Source: Candidatus Tanganyikabacteria bacterium
GTDB taxonomy: Bacteria; Cyanobacteriota; Sericytochromatia; S15B-MN24; VGJW01
DNA length: 48,674 bases
Direction of reading: 5' to 3'
Assembly (NCBI GenBank): GCA_016867235.1
Contig: VGJY01000010.1
Location: forward strand, 1 to 48,674
A program made the translations under genes and the position numbers. The notes beneath the pieces are model-generated. The model was not told the DNA's origin and made no database searches. It was given only the letters and a program-made list of their open reading frames with translations. This document shows positions 1 through 9,528 of the stretch, in pieces; position 1 is the stretch's first letter; the number at the start of each line of letters is the position of its first letter.

Positions 1-1766
1 TGGCGGCCGCCCACGCCGCCCTGGGCGACCGGACGCTGCAACTGCGCCTGGCCGAGGAAGCCCTCGCGCTGGCGCCGCCCGGGACCGCGTCGGCGCGCGC
101 TCTTGCCCTCAACGTCCTGGCGAACTGCCTGGCGGCCGCCGGCCGGGTGACCGAGGCGGAGGTCGCCTTTCGCGAAGCCGCCGCGGCGTATCTCGCGGCT
201 GGCGACCACGGCGGCCGCGTGAGGGTGCTGCATAACTGGGGCCTGGCGTTCGCGATGACCGGCGCGTTCGGGCGGGCCATCTTGCGCTACCGCGAGGCCA
301 TTCATGCGGCGCAGTCCGCCTCCCGACTTCCGCTCGCGATGAGCTACAACAACCTGGCACTGTGTCTGCAATACCTGGGGCGGGGCGAAGAGGCACAGGC
401 GATGGCCGAGGAAGGTATGACCGTGGCCGAACGCCTCGGTGCCCGGCGCGACCGGGTGTTCCTCCTGTGGACCCTGGGCTACGTCCGCAAGGAGGCCGGC
501 GAGCCGCTCCGGAGCCGAGACCACTTCGAGGCGTCGCTTGCCGAAGCGGGCGCCATCGGCGATCTGGCGTCGGAGGTCAACGCGCACGCGGGCCTCGCGG
601 AACTGCTGGTCGGCCAGGGGCGCCTGGACGAGGCGCAAGTTGCTATCGACAGGGCCGTAGCGGTTGCCGGCACGACGATCGACGATCCGGCGTTGCTCGA
701 ATGCACGCTGCTGCAAGCCGAGCTGGCGATCCGGCAGGGCGACGCCGCCCGCGGCGGATCGCTCCTGGAGCACATCGAGGCCCATCTCTTGGCTGCGCCG
801 AACGCCTACGGCTCGTTTCACGTCGCCCGCCTGCGGCGCATGCTTTGCGAGTCGACCGGCGACGCCGGCGCCGCGGCTCGCTGGGCCGAGTGCGAGGCGG
901 AGCTGGCGGCCGAGCACGGCTACCCCGCGGCCGGGCGGGCCGGGGAGCCCGGCGCGAGCCCGGTGGCGCAAGAGGCGGGAATCGTCGTGCGTTTCCTGGG
1001 AGCTCCCGATGTGAGTGTCGCGGGCCGCCGGCTGACCGCCCGCGATTGGCGGACCGCCAACGCCCGGCTGGTCCTGGCCTACCTCCTGGGCAAGCCCGAT
1101 GGCGCGACCAAGGAGGACCTTCTCGAACTGCTGTACCCGGGAAAGGATCCCGATCGCTCGGCCCTGCACGTGGTGATCGGCCGCCTGCGCAAGGCGCTGG
1201 AGCCCGAGGCTGCGGGGACGTCGCACTACATCCTCTTCCGGGACGGCCGCTACAGCTTCAACCGAGGCGTGCACCTGGAGTATGACGTCGCGGATTTCCG
1301 CTCGCTGCTCCGGGACGCCCGATCCGCCGATCCGGCCCGCCGGCGGGATTCGCTCGCCGCCGCCCTGGACCGCTATCGCGGGCCGTTCATGCCCGAGTTT
1401 GGCGAGGTGCCCTGGTGCCAGATCGAGGCCGAGAATTTGCGCCGCCAGGTCGGCGAGGCGTGCGAGGCCCTGTTCTCCCTGGCCGCCGCCGCCGACGACT
1501 GGGCCGGCCTCGAGGCCTACGCCGACCGCGCCGTTGCCCTGGAACCGGCATGGCAGGCGGCGTACCGCGCCAAAGTGGTCGCGCTCGCGTTCCAGGACCG
1601 CCTCCCGGATGCGGCGCGGATGGCCGAGACGGCGCGGTCGGTCCTCGCTCGCTCGCTCGTTCCGGACCTGGAGCCGGAGACCGAGGAACTGTTCGCCCGG
1701 GTGGCAGACGGCCGCCTCACCGTCAAGGCGGCGCGGGCGGCCCTGCCCGGCGCCTCGGGCTATTGA
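1..1766 (+). CDS. TPR-BTAD transcriptional regulator, C-terminal part (cut by window edge)
   Basis: The frame ending in TGA at 1764-1766 stays open to the left edge, so the gene begins outside the window; the GTG at 147 is internal. The first ~330 visible codons are alanine/leucine-rich helical repeats of TPR type. The last ~220 residues carry an OmpR-like winged helix followed by a bacterial transcriptional activation (BTAD) domain: a strand-rich start (VRFLGAPDVSVAGRRL), the stretch VIGRLRKALEPE and YILFRDGRYSFN. The same arrangement and near-identical phrases occur in the regulator at 17666-20923, so the two are paralogues; by analogy a MalT/STAND ATPase domain may lie upstream. It is probably a DNA-binding regulator whose target is unknown. 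Its 3' end overlaps the convergent lipoprotein gene by 7 nt. The family call is firm and the role unknown. Confidence 0.85.
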   Translation, partial: AAAHAALGDRTLQLRLAEEALALAPPGTASARALALNVLANCLAAAGRVTEAEVAFREAAAAYLAAGDHGGRVRVLHNWGLAFAMTGAFGRAILRYREAIHAAQSASRLPLAMSYNNLALCLQYLGRGEEAQAMAEEGMTVAERLGARRDRVFLLWTLGYVRKEAGEPLRSRDHFEASLAEAGAIGDLASEVNAHAGLAELLVGQGRLDEAQVAIDRAVAVAGTTIDDPALLECTLLQAELAIRQGDAARGGSLLEHIEAHLLAAPNAYGSFHVARLRRMLCESTGDAGAAARWAECEAELAAEHGYPAAGRAGEPGASPVAQEAGIVVRFLGAPDVSVAGRRLTARDWRTANARLVLAYLLGKPDGATKEDLLELLYPGKDPDRSALHVVIGRLRKALEPEAAGTSHYILFRDGRYSFNRGVHLEYDVADFRSLLRDARSADPARRRDSLAAALDRYRGPFMPEFGEVPWCQIEAENLRRQVGEACEALFSLAAAADDWAGLEAYADRAVALEPAWQAAYRAKVVALAFQDRLPDAARMAETARSVLARSLVPDLEPETEELFARVADGRLTVKAARAALPGASGY

Positions 1767-3601
1767 CGGCGAATGCGGCGGATGAAGTCCCTGGGCGGCA
1801 GTCCCCCTTTCGAAGTGGGCTCCTGGTCGAGGACGTAGAGATTGCCGGCGCCGTCGGCCGTCAGGAATCGCGGGAAGTAAAACGACGCTGCATGCCCCGG
1901 TCCGTCGTCCGTCGCGGGCAGCCCCGTCCCCGCGATCAGGAAGACCGAACCGTCCTTGCTGAGGCGGCGGATGCGGCGCGTCTTCACGTCGGTGACGAAG
2001 AGGCTGCCGTCGGGGCCAAAGGCGAGGGATTCCGGGTTGCCGAAGCGGGCGTACTCGAAGCGCCCGTTGCGATACTCGGTGTCGTCGCCGTCATCGCCGG
2101 CGATCGCCTTCACGGCACCGTCGGGCGCGATGCTGCGGATACGCCGGTTGTCCTTGTCGGCGACGTACGCCCGCCCGCCCGGGCCGATCGCCACGGAGAA
2201 GGGCGTGCGGAAGCGTGCCGCCGAGCCGATTCCGTCGAGGAAGCCGGGCACGTTTTGGCTTCCGGCGAGCGGCGTGCCCTGGGCCTGACCCGCATGCAGG
2301 ACCGTGACGAAGTGTGCGAAGGGGAACGCGACGAAGACGCTTTGCGACGCGTCCACCGCAACCCGACCGAGGAGCTTCAGGTTGACGCTCTCCGGGTCGT
2401 GGCCCTTCTCCGGGTCGGGCGGAGCGCCGACGCTGTATAGCGTGCCCGGCTGCAGCTGCATCCGGCCTTCGCCGGTGAAGACGCGGACGGCCAGCGACCC
2501 CACTTCCACCGCAAGCGCGTGCAGGAGGCCATTGGGCGAAAAGGCCAGGGAGACCGGGTTGAGGTACCCCGCGGGAAGTTCGGCGTAAACGCTACCAGTG
2601 GACGCCTCGCCGCCGCTTGCCGGCTTGATCTTGAGGATCCGGACGGCCGCGCCCTTCGCGGGCAGGGTCGGCAAGTAGACATTGCCGTTGGCGTCCACCG
2701 CGAAAGTTCCCGCCGGGCCCAGCAGCCGGGCCGGCGGCGGTGCGTCCGTGGGCAGCAGCCCCAGCTTGACCTGGTCGCCTGCCGCGACCACGGTCTCGAC
2801 CAGCCAGGGGGCCGCCGGCTTGGCAAGTTCGGGTGTCACCGCCCCCGCCAGTCCGCGCAACTCGGGATCGTCCAGCGCGAGTTGATCGAAGACGGCGGGC
2901 ACGTCCGGCGCACCGCCGGCCATGAGCGGAACCTGGCCAGGCGCGAGGCGGCCGCGGAGCGTGGTGACCAGCGATCCCAGCTTCTGGGGCGGCAGCTCCC
3001 TTGGCATCACCCGCTTTTCGGCGGCCAGCAGGGAGACCTTGCGGGCGATCAGGGTGCTGGCCACATCCACCTGCGTCGTGGCCGTGCCGGTGGCCGACGG
3101 GGTCACCAGGCTCTCGAACCGGATCGTTTGCCCGCCCTGGTCGAACTCGGCCCGGGCGACGTACGGCTCGTCGGTGGCCGGGGCGGTGGCGAAGGCGAAC
3201 GTGCCGTCGGCGGCCGTCGTCGTCTCAGCGCCCAGCGGATCGCCCGCCACGCCGACCAGGGAAACCGTCGCGCCCGCCACGGCGAGCGTTTCCAGGGCGA
3301 GCACAGCCCGGTAGAACACGGCCCCTCCCGGATTGATCAGGCCGGCCGCGTTGTTGCCCACGAGATCGACTTGCGGGCGAAACACCGACCCGGCAAGCGC
3401 CGGGGCGGCGCTAGTTTCGATCCGATTGCCGGTGGCCACTCCGCCCCCGGGCGCGGCCGGCGCGCTCGCTGCCGGAGCCGGGCGGCGAGAAGGTTCGGGG
3501 TCGCCGGTCAGACCGCCGAGCGCCGTCAGGTTTCCGGGAAACTGGCAGCCCGCCACGAGCCCCAGTGCCAATATTCCGTTCCCCGATATCAGTCGCCGCA
3601 T
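1760..3601 (-). CDS. NHL-repeat lipoprotein with carboxypeptidase-regulatory-like domain
   Basis: The 613-residue product begins with a lipoprotein signal (LALGLVAGC, Cys at 19), so it is probably anchored in a membrane facing the periplasm or outside. A proline/alanine linker is followed by a CarboxypepD_reg-like beta-sandwich (TTTAADGTFAFATAP). The C-terminal half has NHL/beta-propeller repeats with the usual 'FRTPFSVAIGPGGRAYVAD', 'NRRIRSIAPDGAVKAIAG' and 'ESLAFGPDGSLFVTD' pattern. ATG 3599-3601 has GGAGG about 10 nt upstream. It lies 95 nt downstream of the cyclase gene on the same strand and could be co-transcribed. NHL propellers usually act as binding scaffolds; no catalytic residues are visible. 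The lipoprotein and propeller calls are solid; the ligand is unknown. Confidence 0.85.
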   Translation of the reverse strand: MRRLISGNGILALGLVAGCQFPGNLTALGGLTGDPEPSRRPAPAASAPAAPGGGVATGNRIETSAAPALAGSVFRPQVDLVGNNAAGLINPGGAVFYRAVLALETLAVAGATVSLVGVAGDPLGAETTTAADGTFAFATAPATDEPYVARAEFDQGGQTIRFESLVTPSATGTATTQVDVASTLIARKVSLLAAEKRVMPRELPPQKLGSLVTTLRGRLAPGQVPLMAGGAPDVPAVFDQLALDDPELRGLAGAVTPELAKPAAPWLVETVVAAGDQVKLGLLPTDAPPPARLLGPAGTFAVDANGNVYLPTLPAKGAAVRILKIKPASGGEASTGSVYAELPAGYLNPVSLAFSPNGLLHALAVEVGSLAVRVFTGEGRMQLQPGTLYSVGAPPDPEKGHDPESVNLKLLGRVAVDASQSVFVAFPFAHFVTVLHAGQAQGTPLAGSQNVPGFLDGIGSAARFRTPFSVAIGPGGRAYVADKDNRRIRSIAPDGAVKAIAGDDGDDTEYRNGRFEYARFGNPESLAFGPDGSLFVTDVKTRRIRRLSKDGSVFLIAGTGLPATDDGPGHAASFYFPRFLTADGAGNLYVLDQEPTSKGGLPPRDFIRRIRRQ

Positions 3602-3696
3602 GCTCTCTCGCCCTCCTCGCTCCGTGGCGTGGTTGTCGCGGTCGGTGCTGTCCTCCTGCTTACCAACTTCCGCTCCTCGGGCACGGCACGGCCACC

Positions 3697-6600
3697 CTAC
3701 CGCACGACCGGCGTCCGCCAGGAATCCACGCCGAGGGCCGCTCGCGCCCGCTTCTCGTCGCCCGCGGACCCCAGCCGGTTGAACAGGCCGATCGCCTGAT
3801 CCAGGTAGCGTCGGCGCTCCGGATCGGCTTCAGGCAGATGCCGGCCCAGCTCCAGCGCGGCCAGCCCTTCCTCGTAGGGCATCGCCAGCCGCCTGGCAGC
3901 GTCCAGGCTTCGCTGCCAGGCGGCGAAGGCTTGCCGCGGCTTCTTGCGCAGCCAGTCGTGGTGCCCTTGCCAGAGCCATGCCTGGGGCTCCGCGATGGCG
4001 AAGTGGCGGGCGAGGCGGCGGCCCCGCCGGACGGCCCGCGTCAGGCGCTGGGCTATGAACCGGCGCGGCGCCGGCAATTGCGTCGGCGAGCCTTCAAGCA
4101 GCATGAGGTAGACCTCGGGCAGGCCGAAGTAGGGGTCGGGGTTGTAGACCAGCGGCGTCTCGACCACCAGTCGCTCGGCATGCTCGGCTTCCTTCCAGGC
4201 CAGCTCGGGCCGGGCGGCGCGAGAGTTGGCGAGGGCCAGCTGCCCGTGCCAGGCCAGGAGCGCCATCCGCTCCGGATTGCTTTCCTGCAGGTGGAGGTGT
4301 TGCTCGAGCAACGACAGGGCGTCCTGGATGGCGCCGGTGCGCAGCAGGCACGACGCCTGGCCGGAAAGTCCGCGGCACTGCGGCTGGATGTGGCCACTGT
4401 CGCGGGACACGTCGGCCAGATCGGCAAACAGGCGCTGCGCCCGGGCGACATCGCCCGTGTAGAGCGCCGCGCGCGCCATGATGACGGTGGCCTCGGCGCG
4501 TTGCCGGGCGTCGCCCAGCTGGTCGCACAGGTGCGTGGCCGTGCTCGCGGCGTCGCCCACCGCGCGCCAGTCGCCGTGCGTGAGGTGGTACGTGGCGTTG
4601 CGCAGGAGGGTGGCCACGCGCGTCGGAACGTCGGGCGCCTGCGCCTCGGCCTCGCGGGCCCACTTGAGGTAGGCCTCGGCACGGCCGTGCCGCCGGGCCG
4701 CGCCCTGCAGCAGGCCCATGAACCCGAAGGAGCGGGAGAGCTCGGGCGAGCTGCCGTGGCGCCGCATCAGGTTGAGGACGCGCAAGCAGCTGTAACGCAG
4801 GTTTAGCGGCTCGTTGTTCTGGATGAAGATCTCGCAGAGGCTGCCGTGGGCACGCGCGATCTCCAGCGTCTCGGCGGCGGCGGGAGTCCCGGCCGCGGCG
4901 CCGGCGCCGCCGCGCAGCCGTGCCAGCGCCTCTTTCCAGCCGGCGACCAGGATCTCGGCGCGCAGGCCGACGCGGGTGTCCGGCAGCGGGCTACCGAGCA
5001 GCGCCAGTGCCCTCTTCAGCTGTTCCCGCGCCTCGATGCTGCGGCCCGCCCCGAGGAACGCGTGGCCCATGAGCCGCTCCCAGCGGGCGCGGCGCAGGCG
5101 GTCGGTCGTGACGGCCTCGCGCCGCTTGCGGGCCTGCTCGGCCGCCTCGCCGTCGGTGGCCAGCGCACTCTCGAAGAAGCGCGCGGCTTCCAGGTAGGCA
5201 CCGGTCTGCATCGCCTGCTCGCCGGCGCGCTCGTAGTAGGTCGCCGCCCTGGCGGGGTGCTCCGCCTTCGACCAGTGGTGCGCCAGCAGGGGCAGGTAGG
5301 GCGTCAGGTCCGTCGCGAACGTGTCCTCGAACCATTCGGCGCACTTCTGGTGCAATTCGCGCCGCTGCGAGAAGAGCATCAGGCCGTAGACCACCTCGTG
5401 GGTCATCATGTGGTTGAACATGTAGATGGTCTCGGGGGGCGGGGTCTCGAGCGGCGTGAGATCCAGGCGTTCCATCGCCTCGAGGTAGTCCTGGAGGCGC
5501 GGCTTGTCCTCCTCGATCGGGAAGATTGCCCGCAGGATGCGCAGCGGGAACGACCGGCCGATGACGCTCGCCACCTTGAGCGTGAGCTGCTGGGCGGGCG
5601 TGACGCGGTCGATGCGGCTGGTGATGAGGCCCTGCACGGTGTCGGGCAGATCCAGCGAGGCCAGGTCGGTCACCCTGGGCGCCAGGTGGCACTCGCCGCC
5701 CGCGATCGTGATGTAGCCGCCGTCGCGCAGCGACAGTGTGACCTCCTCGGAGAAGAACGGGTGGCCGCCGGTGCGGGCGACGATGAAGCCCACAAGTTCC
5801 TTCGGGAGCTTGCGCACTTCAAGGCGCCGCAGGAGCATGAGCTCGATCTCGTCCGGCTGGAGCGGCCCCAGGCGCTGGCGGCGCGCTCCCGGGGCCTCGA
5901 CGATCTGCCGGTACTCGGCCGGCACCGGATCGGGGATGGGCCGCGAGGCCACCACCGCGATGAGGGGCCGCACCGACTGGCAGACGTACCGGAGCAGTCC
6001 CCAGGAGGCCGAGTCGAGCCAGTGGGCGTCCTCGATCACCATCATCGTGGGCCCGCGCTCGGCCTGGCGAGCCAAGAGGCGCGCCAGGAACTCGTTGGTG
6101 CGGGCCGCGCGGGCCTGCCCGGAGAGCGGCGCCGTGTGCTCGTTGTCGGGGAACTCGAGGGGCAGCAGCGTGTTGAGCAGCGGCGCCCAGGGCGCGAGTT
6201 CGGGATCCTCCTCCAGCACGGCCAGCACCGCGTGCCGCCTGGCGGCGAGGTCCTGGGCGCCGGGATCCATCTTGAAGATGTGGCTGAAGATGGGGCGCCA
6301 GGCGAAGTAGGGAGTGTTGCGCTCGACCGCGTCGGCGTTGCCCGCCAGGGTGTCGATGCCCAGCACCCGCGCCTGCAGCATGTAGAACAGCACGAGGGCC
6401 GACTTGCCCATTCCCGCGTCGCCCTCGACGATGACGACGCCGCCTTCGCCGCCGCTCTGGAGTTCGAGCATGAGCATCTCGACCTCGCCGCGTTCGGCCA
6501 TGCGGCCCACAAGCTTGGCCGCCCGATCCTGCTTCTTGATCTCCGCGGTGGGGCGGAAGATCTCGACGTCGCCGGACATGCCCTTGAGGCTGACCTTGCC

Positions 6601-7830
6601 GAGATCGTCCAGGTTGAACCGGTGCTGGATCACCTGCTGCGTCGCCCCGTCGCAGATGAGGTCGCCGTCTTTCACGGCGACCTGCATAAGGCGGGCCGCG
6701 CGGTTGACCACGTCGCCCATCATCGTGTACTCGCGCCGGGCGGCATTTCCGATCTCGCCGCAGAAGGCCTGGCCCGTCGTGACGCCGATGCCGAACCGCA
6801 CGCCCAGGCCGTCCAGGGCGTCCCGGATCACCACCCCGGCCTGCACGGCCCGCACCGCATCGTCCTCGTGCGAGAGCGGCGGCAGGCCCATCGCGGCCAG
6901 CATGCTGATGCCCTTCTCGTCCACCGAGAGCTTGTTGACGCTGCCTTCGTACCGGTACACGGCGGCCTGCAGGCGGCGCACGACCTCCTGGGCCTGCTCC
7001 AGCGGCGTGTCGTGGTCGAGGTCGGGGAGGTTGACGAAGACCACCGTCACGCGCCGCAACTCGGCCAACCAGCCTTGCTGGCCGGCGTCCACCTTCGAGC
7101 GGACGGTGCCGGGCAAGTAGCCCCGCAGCACGCTCTCCGACTGGGAGTCGAGTACCGGGGCGGGTCGGGGCTCGGGCGGCAGGAAGGCGCGCAGGCCATC
7201 GACGATCGCCCCGCCGCCCGACAACGGGCGGAGCGCCGCCACCGTTTCGAGCAGGGCGGCGGCCGCCTTCGTCACCGTCACGTGGCCGGGTTCGGCGCCG
7301 TGCGAGACCTCGCCGATGGCGGCCAGGGCCTCGCCGGCCACGACGTACTCCCAGCTGTCGTAGACGCCTCCCAGGTGGGCCACCGCGATTTCCCCGGCGC
7401 CGATGGACACCCGGAGCGAAAGCTTGGTCTGGTCGTCGGCCGAGGCGAGGCGATGCGGCTCCTGCATCGCCAGGGCGCATTGCGTGGCGCGCCGGACCAG
7501 CGACGCGAGATCGTCGTGGCCGAGGTCCCCGGGCCAGAGCACCAGCAGGGCGTCGCCGGCGAACTTGAATACGTCGCCGCCGTGGCGAGCGACGAGGTCG
7601 ATGAGGTGGCCGAAGTACTCGTTGAGGATGCGGGCGAGTTGCTCGGCGCCGGCCGGGCCCTCGCGGGCCAGGCGCTCCGTGAGCGCGGTGAAGCCCGAGA
7701 CGTCCGCCAGGAGGAGGGCGGCGGGGAAGCGGTCCTGCTGCGCGGCTTCGAGCGCGCTGCCGCGCGCCAGCATCTGCCGCGCGACCGTGGCCGGGACGTA
7801 GCTGGATAACGTGTCGAGCAGTAAGGTCAC
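3697..7830 (-). CDS. Soluble adenylyl cyclase-like protein: two class III cyclase domains, P-loop NTPase, TPR region
   Basis: The 1377-residue protein has two class III nucleotidyl cyclase homology domains (about 35-200 and 258-425), a STAND/AAA-like ATPase (Walker A GDAGMGKS at 470-477, Walker B MMVIEDAHWLD near 596-606) and a long helical TPR-like C-terminus. This is the order of mammalian sAC (ADCY10) and its bacterial relatives. C1 keeps metal-binding D43 and D93 and substrate-type K89 (FKFAGD). C2 lacks metal aspartates (VVFVNLPDLD) but keeps the transition-state pair N376 and R380 in GDVVNRAARL. Complementary half-sites across C1/C2 are the known sAC design, so active cAMP synthesis is plausible. 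No membrane segment is seen, so it is probably cytosolic. It starts 12 nt after the AAA ATPase gene, implying one operon. Bicarbonate activation is known for the family but untested here. Confidence 0.88.
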   Translation of the reverse strand: MTLLLDTLSSYVPATVARQMLARGSALEAAQQDRFPAALLLADVSGFTALTERLAREGPAGAEQLARILNEYFGHLIDLVARHGGDVFKFAGDALLVLWPGDLGHDDLASLVRRATQCALAMQEPHRLASADDQTKLSLRVSIGAGEIAVAHLGGVYDSWEYVVAGEALAAIGEVSHGAEPGHVTVTKAAAALLETVAALRPLSGGGAIVDGLRAFLPPEPRPAPVLDSQSESVLRGYLPGTVRSKVDAGQQGWLAELRRVTVVFVNLPDLDHDTPLEQAQEVVRRLQAAVYRYEGSVNKLSVDEKGISMLAAMGLPPLSHEDDAVRAVQAGVVIRDALDGLGVRFGIGVTTGQAFCGEIGNAARREYTMMGDVVNRAARLMQVAVKDGDLICDGATQQVIQHRFNLDDLGKVSLKGMSGDVEIFRPTAEIKKQDRAAKLVGRMAERGEVEMLMLELQSGGEGGVVIVEGDAGMGKSALVLFYMLQARVLGIDTLAGNADAVERNTPYFAWRPIFSHIFKMDPGAQDLAARRHAVLAVLEEDPELAPWAPLLNTLLPLEFPDNEHTAPLSGQARAARTNEFLARLLARQAERGPTMMVIEDAHWLDSASWGLLRYVCQSVRPLIAVVASRPIPDPVPAEYRQIVEAPGARRQRLGPLQPDEIELMLLRRLEVRKLPKELVGFIVARTGGHPFFSEEVTLSLRDGGYITIAGGECHLAPRVTDLASLDLPDTVQGLITSRIDRVTPAQQLTLKVASVIGRSFPLRILRAIFPIEEDKPRLQDYLEAMERLDLTPLETPPPETIYMFNHMMTHEVVYGLMLFSQRRELHQKCAEWFEDTFATDLTPYLPLLAHHWSKAEHPARAATYYERAGEQAMQTGAYLEAARFFESALATDGEAAEQARKRREAVTTDRLRRARWERLMGHAFLGAGRSIEAREQLKRALALLGSPLPDTRVGLRAEILVAGWKEALARLRGGAGAAAGTPAAAETLEIARAHGSLCEIFIQNNEPLNLRYSCLRVLNLMRRHGSSPELSRSFGFMGLLQGAARRHGRAEAYLKWAREAEAQAPDVPTRVATLLRNATYHLTHGDWRAVGDAASTATHLCDQLGDARQRAEATVIMARAALYTGDVARAQRLFADLADVSRDSGHIQPQCRGLSGQASCLLRTGAIQDALSLLEQHLHLQESNPERMALLAWHGQLALANSRAARPELAWKEAEHAERLVVETPLVYNPDPYFGLPEVYLMLLEGSPTQLPAPRRFIAQRLTRAVRRGRRLARHFAIAEPQAWLWQGHHDWLRKKPRQAFAAWQRSLDAARRLAMPYEEGLAALELGRHLPEADPERRRYLDQAIGLFNRLGSAGDEKRARAALGVDSWRTPVVR

Positions 7831-7842
7831 CAGGAAGCGATC

Positions 7843-9489
7843 CTAGCGCATGTGGCGGTCGATCGAGGCGGCCACCGCCCTCGTCTTGGCCCAGTGCCGC
7901 AGGAACTCGACGTCCTCGGCCATCGTGACCGACAGGGGCACCGTCTGCCGGATGGCGGCCAGCAGGTGCGCCATCTGGAGGTCCTGCCCTTCGGAAAACG
8001 CCTCGTAGAGAGCCGAGATCACGACCTGTTCGAGTTCGGCGCCGCTGAATCGCTCGGTTTCCCGCACCAGGCGGCCCACGTCGAAGCGGCCAGGATTGCG
8101 GCGCCGCTTCTGGAGGTGGATGTCGAGAATGGCCGCGCGTTCGGCCGCGTCGGGCAGGTCGATGAAGAAGATCTCGTCGAAGCGGCCCTTGCGCAGCAAC
8201 TCGGGCGGCAGGCCCTGGATCTGGTTGGCGGTCGCCACCACGAAGACGTTGGATTTCTTGTCCTGCAGCCAGGTGAGGAACGTCCCGAACACGCGGGCCG
8301 TGGTGCCGCCGTCCACGCTGCCCGAACTTTGCAGCCCCGAGAAGCCCTTCTCCAGCTCGTCGACCCACAGCACGCAGGGCGCGATGGCCTCCGAGAGCTT
8401 GATGGCGCGCCGCATGTTCTCCTCGCTCGAACCCACCAGGCCCGCGAAGAGCTTGCCGACGTCCAGGCGCAGCAGCGGCAGTTGCCAGTTCGTCGCGATG
8501 GCCTTGGCCGAGAGGCTCTTGCCGCAGCCCTGCACGCCCGTCAGGAGCACGCCCTTGGGGTGGGGCAGGCCAAAGTCCCGAGCCTCCCGCGAGAAGGCCA
8601 GGGCCCGCTTGCGCAGCCAGGCCTTGAGGTTCTCGAGGCCGCCCACCTCGGTCAGGTCCTCTTCGGCCGGGTAGTAGTCCAGCACGCCCGACTGCCGGAT
8701 GATGAGCTGCTTCTGCGCCAGGATGGTATGGATGTCGGCCGAATCCAGCCGGCCGTCCTTGAGGAGCGCCGCCGAGAACGCGTTGTCGGCCTCGTCGAGC
8801 GTGAGGCCGAGCGCGGCTTCCAGCAGCTTGTCCACGTGGTCCGGCGGCAGGTAGTCCTGGGGGCTGGCGGCCTCGCGGGCCGTGCGCCGCATGTGCGCGT
8901 CGAGCAGACCGCGCAGTTCCTCCCGATCGGGAAGGGGGAAGTCGAAGACCACGACTTCCTTCTCGAGTTCCGGCGGGATCACCAGCACCGGCGAGACCAG
9001 GAGCACGACCTTGTAGCGGTTGCCGGTCGAGCGCACGTGGTGGTAGTAATCGCGCAGCATGCGGACGGCCGCCCGGCTCTCGGCGCCGCCGTTGTCGCGC
9101 AGCCACGGGTGGAGGTCGCAGAACACGAAGAGCCCCGGGTTGTGGGTCTTCTCGGCGTAGCGCAGGGCGGCGAGCGGATCGCCGATGGTCGTCTGCTCGA
9201 TGCAGCGGCCATCCTGCAGGTTGATCAGCCCCTTGGTGTAGGTCCACTGGAACACCGGCCGCGCCGGCCCGTACTTCTCGCGCAGCCGCGCCAGGAAACG
9301 CCCTTCCTCGCTCGTCGAGACGTAGATGACCGGGTAGACCGCGCGAATGAACGCGTCGAGGCCGGCAAGCTGCAACTGCCGGAGCTTGCTGGGCGGCGGC
9401 TTGGCGGGCGCCGCGGCCGACCCGAGCCGCGCCGGACCGTCCACGCTCCGCGTCCGGGCCTGCTCCGTGTCGCGCCTGGAAGTCGTCAT
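7843..9489 (-). CDS. Ycf46-like AAA+ ATPase
   Basis: The 548-residue protein has the two-part layout of the Ycf46 family. The N-terminal region has the VIYVSTSEEGRFL, FVFCDLHPWL and SPVLVIPPELEKEVVVFDFPLP signatures; the C-terminal AAA+ module has Walker A GVQGCGKS (318-325), Walker B LWVDELEKGF (D377/E378), sensor-1 N422 and LRKGRFDEIFF containing arginine-finger candidates R433/R436. Length matches the family (about 500-550). In cyanobacteria Ycf46 has been linked to photosynthesis and inorganic-carbon use; the role in a non-phototroph is unknown. It precedes the cyclase gene by 12 nt. The chosen ATG at 9487-9489 sits inside a perfect 14-bp hairpin and has no well-placed Shine-Dalgarno; a GTG at 9442-9444 would remove only 15 residues and is the alternative. 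Confidence 0.85.
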   Translation of the reverse strand: MTTSRRDTEQARTRSVDGPARLGSAAAPAKPPPSKLRQLQLAGLDAFIRAVYPVIYVSTSEEGRFLARLREKYGPARPVFQWTYTKGLINLQDGRCIEQTTIGDPLAALRYAEKTHNPGLFVFCDLHPWLRDNGGAESRAAVRMLRDYYHHVRSTGNRYKVVLLVSPVLVIPPELEKEVVVFDFPLPDREELRGLLDAHMRRTAREAASPQDYLPPDHVDKLLEAALGLTLDEADNAFSAALLKDGRLDSADIHTILAQKQLIIRQSGVLDYYPAEEDLTEVGGLENLKAWLRKRALAFSREARDFGLPHPKGVLLTGVQGCGKSLSAKAIATNWQLPLLRLDVGKLFAGLVGSSEENMRRAIKLSEAIAPCVLWVDELEKGFSGLQSSGSVDGGTTARVFGTFLTWLQDKKSNVFVVATANQIQGLPPELLRKGRFDEIFFIDLPDAAERAAILDIHLQKRRRNPGRFDVGRLVRETERFSGAELEQVVISALYEAFSEGQDLQMAHLLAAIRQTVPLSVTMAEDVEFLRHWAKTRAVAASIDRHMR

Positions 9490-9516
9490 CCCGGGGAAGT
9501 TATTCCCCGGGATGAC
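9485..9516 (-). promoter_or_regulatory. Perfect 14-bp hairpin covering the AAA ATPase start codon
   Basis: Read on the minus strand, GTCATCCCGGGGAA, the loop TAAC and TTCCCCGGGATGAC form an uninterrupted 14-bp stem. The start codon (ATG of GGGATGAC) is in the 3' arm and the only G-rich stretch upstream is in the 5' arm. It is not followed by a U-run on the minus strand, so it is a poor terminator in that direction; on the plus strand TTTT follows after 8 nt. I infer translational control or RNA processing between the LysM gene and the AAA gene. Confidence 0.6.
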
Positions 9517-9528
9517 GCGACGGGTTTT

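Noticed and set aside
4846-7809. Long plus-strand frame (987 codons) opposite the cyclase gene
   Set aside because: It is a GC-rich antisense shadow with Gly/Arg/His-rich composition and no motifs; the minus strand encodes clear cyclase and ATPase domains.
5819-9247. Long minus-strand frame (1142 codons) in another phase of the cyclase/AAA region
   Set aside because: It runs through two genes out of phase and is Arg/Pro/Gly-rich.
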